DNA from: Solanum dulcamara
Taxonomy: Eukaryota; Streptophyta; Magnoliopsida; Solanales; Solanaceae
Reading direction: 5' to 3'
NCBI RefSeq assembly: GCF_947179165.1
Contig: NC_077248.1
Coordinates: forward strand, 7,871,256 to 7,935,255
Length of the DNA: 64,000 nt
Shown here: piece by piece, positions 61,768 through 64,000 of the stretch
How positions within the stretch are numbered: position 1 is the stretch's first letter
Layout of the letters: each line of letters starts with the position of its first letter
Position numbers and translations under genes: made by a program
The notes under the pieces: model-generated
The model's input: only the letters and a program-made list of their open reading frames with translations
Database searches by the model: none
What the model was told of the DNA's origin: nothing

Positions 61768-64000
61768 ATGTGCAATTGCTTATCTCCTACTACTTTCTTT
61801 TCTCATTCTTCTTGGTTTTCATTTGGCTTCACTAGTGCAAAATTGACCAGCAATGGTGTTCCTTACTCACATCGCAATTTAGAACTTGGATTTTACAGGA
61901 CAGAGTTCAAGAGTGAGGATTTCAAACTGGGGAAAGGGAAAAGGAACATTCCCAAGTTATGTAGTTCAGATGGGTATGATTTTTTCGACGATTTATGGTT
62001 AAAAGAAAAGGAAGAAACTGAAATTCCTGTAATTTCAGCTTCAAGAATTGAAAAACAAGCAGATATTCCAACTCCCAGCAAAGGAATTGATGATGATAGA
62101 GGCGTTGGGTTTCTTGAATTGGGCAGAGAAGCAGAGGAGATAATGAAAACAGATGTGGGATTGGAAAAGGGAATTGTGCGGAGGAAGAAGCAAATGATGA
62201 AAAGATCGAATTTGATTGCGAAGCAAGTGATCAGCATTCAATCTGCTCTCAGCTTGGGGTTTGTTTCGCAGCTTTGGGTGGATATAAATTCTGTACATTC
62301 CACAACCCTTCTACTTTAATCTGCTTTAGAAATATATATAACTAATACATATATTATTTTATGTGATATTGAAGGTGGATTAACTAATACATGTATAACT
62401 AATATATATATATAAAATAATACATAAATTTACTCATAAATAATTTCTACATTACTAATATGTGCACAACTCTAACCAACTACCAAATGACAATGTACAA
62501 ATTTCTTACACTGATTAGGAAATTGGTAATAGACCGGCCTCATAGTTTTAAAGGGTCATTTGATAGCTGGTTTGGATGTGAGTTATGGAAATATTAGATC
62601 CTATATAAGTAATAACACATTTGGTAGCTGGTTGGCAGGTAAGTTATTCATGAATAAAATTAATACGGTGTTTAGTTTGCAAATTAGAAATCTGCATAAG
62701 TAATACATGTATAAGTTATGAGGGAATTTATGTATTATTTTATATTGGATAGAAGGTGGAATAACTAATACATGAAATCCCCCCATAAAATAATACATAG
62801 TTTTTTTCATAACTAATCCTTGTATTACTAATGTATGCATAACTCTAACCAGCTATCAAACAACTCTTAGAAGTCCATTTACTCAATTTCTACATTTTTG
62901 CTCTTTGAGATTTGAGATGGTTTGGGCATGGGCAGAGGAGAGGTGTCGACGCCCCAGTTAGCCGGTTCGAGTAGTTGGATTTGGGGGTTATGCGGAGAGG
63001 TAGAGGTAGACCGAAAAAATATTGGGGAGAGGTGATTAGACAAGATATGATGCTACTCCATATCACCGAGGACATGACCTTAGATAGAAAGGAGTGGAGG
63101 TCGCGGATTAGGTAGAAGGCTAGTAGGGATAGAATTGCGTTTTGCCTTGTGTTGGTTTAGGGTTGTTCGTAGGTCTAGTGTGCCATTATAGTTATGTTGT
63201 TATTGCCTTTAATTATCACGTTACTTTACTATCGTTATTGTTCTTTTCTTGTAAATTTATTTATTTATTTATATTTATATTTATTTTTTGGTTTTATTTT
63301 ATTTTATTTTGTTTATTTTTTTGCTTTGCCATTATGCTATATATATTACTTTTCTCTCTAACTTGGAGTCGTGACTTTTGAGTCGAGGGTCTTTCGGAAA
63401 CAGCCTCTCTATCTCTATGAGGTAGTGGTAAGGTCTGCGTACATCCTACCCTCCCCAGACTCCACTTGTGGGATTTCACGGGGTATGCTGTTGTTGTTGA
63501 GATTTGAGAGGCTTGTTTTCAGTAATAGGTGTTATCTTCTGATTTACTTACTGTTTTCCTTTTCCACAGTGGATTGTTTTCCTAGTTGAAGTGAGGCCAA
63601 ACTTACTTTCTGGTGAAGGGGAAAAGTTTCTGCTGGAGGATGTCAAACAGGTAACATAAAAGTTGTAGCTTTCAAAGGTCTACTTTTCTATCTCAAGCTT
63701 GTGATTCAACCGTTTAAGATTGTTTCTTTACTAATACAACATAGAATTAGATAATTAATCTGACATTTGTAGAATATATCAAGGTTTGGTTATGAATTCC
63801 CTACTGCCTGTACAACTTCATCATCATTATTAGACTTGTCTAAAGAATAGAGTTTGCAGTTCCAGGATACAACCTTTCTTAGCTGCTTTTTTATAATAGT
63901 GCAAGTCTTTCAGGGATCCTAATTCTGCTAACTGTAGCCTGTTCAAAAGAAAAAAATAAATAATAATACAAAACATAGTTCCAGAATGCTCTCTGGGACT
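61768..64000 (+). CDS. Unrecognised, possibly plastid-targeted protein (3' part outside window)
   Basis: Exon 1 begins at the first ATG (61768) and is open to about 62292. Exon 2 is 63570-63650 ([13 protein letters not shown]...EDVKQ), flanked by CCACAG and GTAACA. Donor choice for exon 1 is ambiguous: TTTGG/GTGGAT (62277) or AATTCT/GTACAT (62292); both keep the frame, giving SQLW or SQLWVDINS before WIVF. The N terminus is rich in Ser, Thr and Phe with few acidic residues for about 30 aa, compatible with a plastid transit peptide. Next come an acidic/basic stretch and a hydrophobic region starting near residue 145. I do not recognise the family. Intron 1 has gained MITEs and a LINE. The gene continues past 64000. 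Confidence 0.7.
62335..62870. mobile_element. Two related MITE copies in intron 1
   Basis: The right copy (about 62553-62867) has inverted ends: TCATTTGATAGCTGGTTTGG at the left, and GTTTGATAGCTGGTTAGAGT from the right. A further left-end-like stretch (ACATTTGGTAGCTGGTTGGC) lies at 62618. The left copy (about 62335-62497) ends AACTCTAACCAACTACCAAA, matching the right end of the other copy. Both contain TAACTAATACATG words. Target duplications were not resolved. Confidence 0.65.
62918..63498 (+). mobile_element. 5'-truncated RTE-clade LINE with target duplication
   Basis: The end of an RTE-type reverse transcriptase frame ([18 protein letters not shown], then [15 protein letters not shown]) at 62990-63115 is followed by the conserved 3' tail (GGTAAGGTCTGCGTACATCC, CCACTTGTGGGATTTCACGG) and (TTG)n at about 63488-63498. 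The 11-bp duplication GAGATTTGAGA flanks it (62907-62917, 63499-63509). The 5' truncation and TTG tail are as expected of target-primed reverse transcription. The orientation is the same as the host gene. It cannot move by itself. Confidence 0.92.
63651..64000 (+). other. Intron 2 of the last gene
   Basis: It starts with GTAACATAAA after the exon-2 end at 63650. No further exon with clear coding character is seen before the window ends. Confidence 0.5.

Overview
This window is plant nuclear DNA, almost certainly from the Solanaceae and probably from Solanum. It has intron-rich genes with GT-AG splice sites, plant-specific families (LRR receptor kinase, cell-wall-type invertase, the chloroplast kinase STN8), AT-rich spacers, and abundant LTR retrotransposons, MITEs and RTE/TS-type retroposon tails ending in TTG repeats, which are characteristic of nightshades. 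The sequence alone does not give the species.

Layout, left to right. (1) 1-4029 (+): 3' part of an LRR receptor-like kinase of the At5g49760/HPCA1 type. (2) 5304-6600 (-): a complete three-exon short-chain dehydrogenase/reductase, convergent with the kinase. (3) 7328-30162: a nest of mobile DNA. A Ty1/copia element on the - strand (7333-30157, target-site duplication CTTAT) carries a MITE in its 3' LTR. A second - strand copia (8327-20433, TSD AATTA) landed inside that MITE's own target duplication. The second copia carries two solo-LTR-like insertions of about 2.7 kb in opposite orientations (TSDs GATTT and TCCTC). The outer element's 5' LTR holds a further LTR-like insertion (26711-28980). 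(4) 30698-36162 (+): a younger copia with 243-bp LTRs differing at three sites, TSD AACAG, and interrupted coding frames. (5) 36859-40085 (-): an inverted second copy of the 26711-28980 element. (6) 41859-44185 (+): a four-exon F-box/coiled-coil gene resembling SKIP24. (7) 47197-50548 (-): an acid-invertase pseudogene with three frameshifts, a lost splice acceptor and a missing 5' end, abutting old LTR-like DNA (50549-53300) that contains a 30-bp tandem array split by a hAT-type MITE. (8) 54151-57566 (-): a complete four-exon STN8 thylakoid protein kinase gene. (9) 57850-61163: a minisatellite split by a small hAT-type MITE, then a third solo LTR (TSD AGAAT). (10) 61768-64000 (+): the 5' part of an unrecognised, possibly plastid-targeted gene whose first intron holds MITE copies and a 5'-truncated RTE LINE with its TSD.

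The intact host genes look unrelated in function and lie apart, as is usual in plant chromosomes; there is no operon logic. More than half of the window is transposon-derived. The chief value is the readable insertion history, backed by target-site duplications at most levels, and the contrast between intact genes and the decaying invertase. I found no convincing previously undescribed biological system. The most interesting items are the recently moved but coding-defective copia, the MITE/copia order of insertion, and the inverted pair of LTR copies flanking that young copia.
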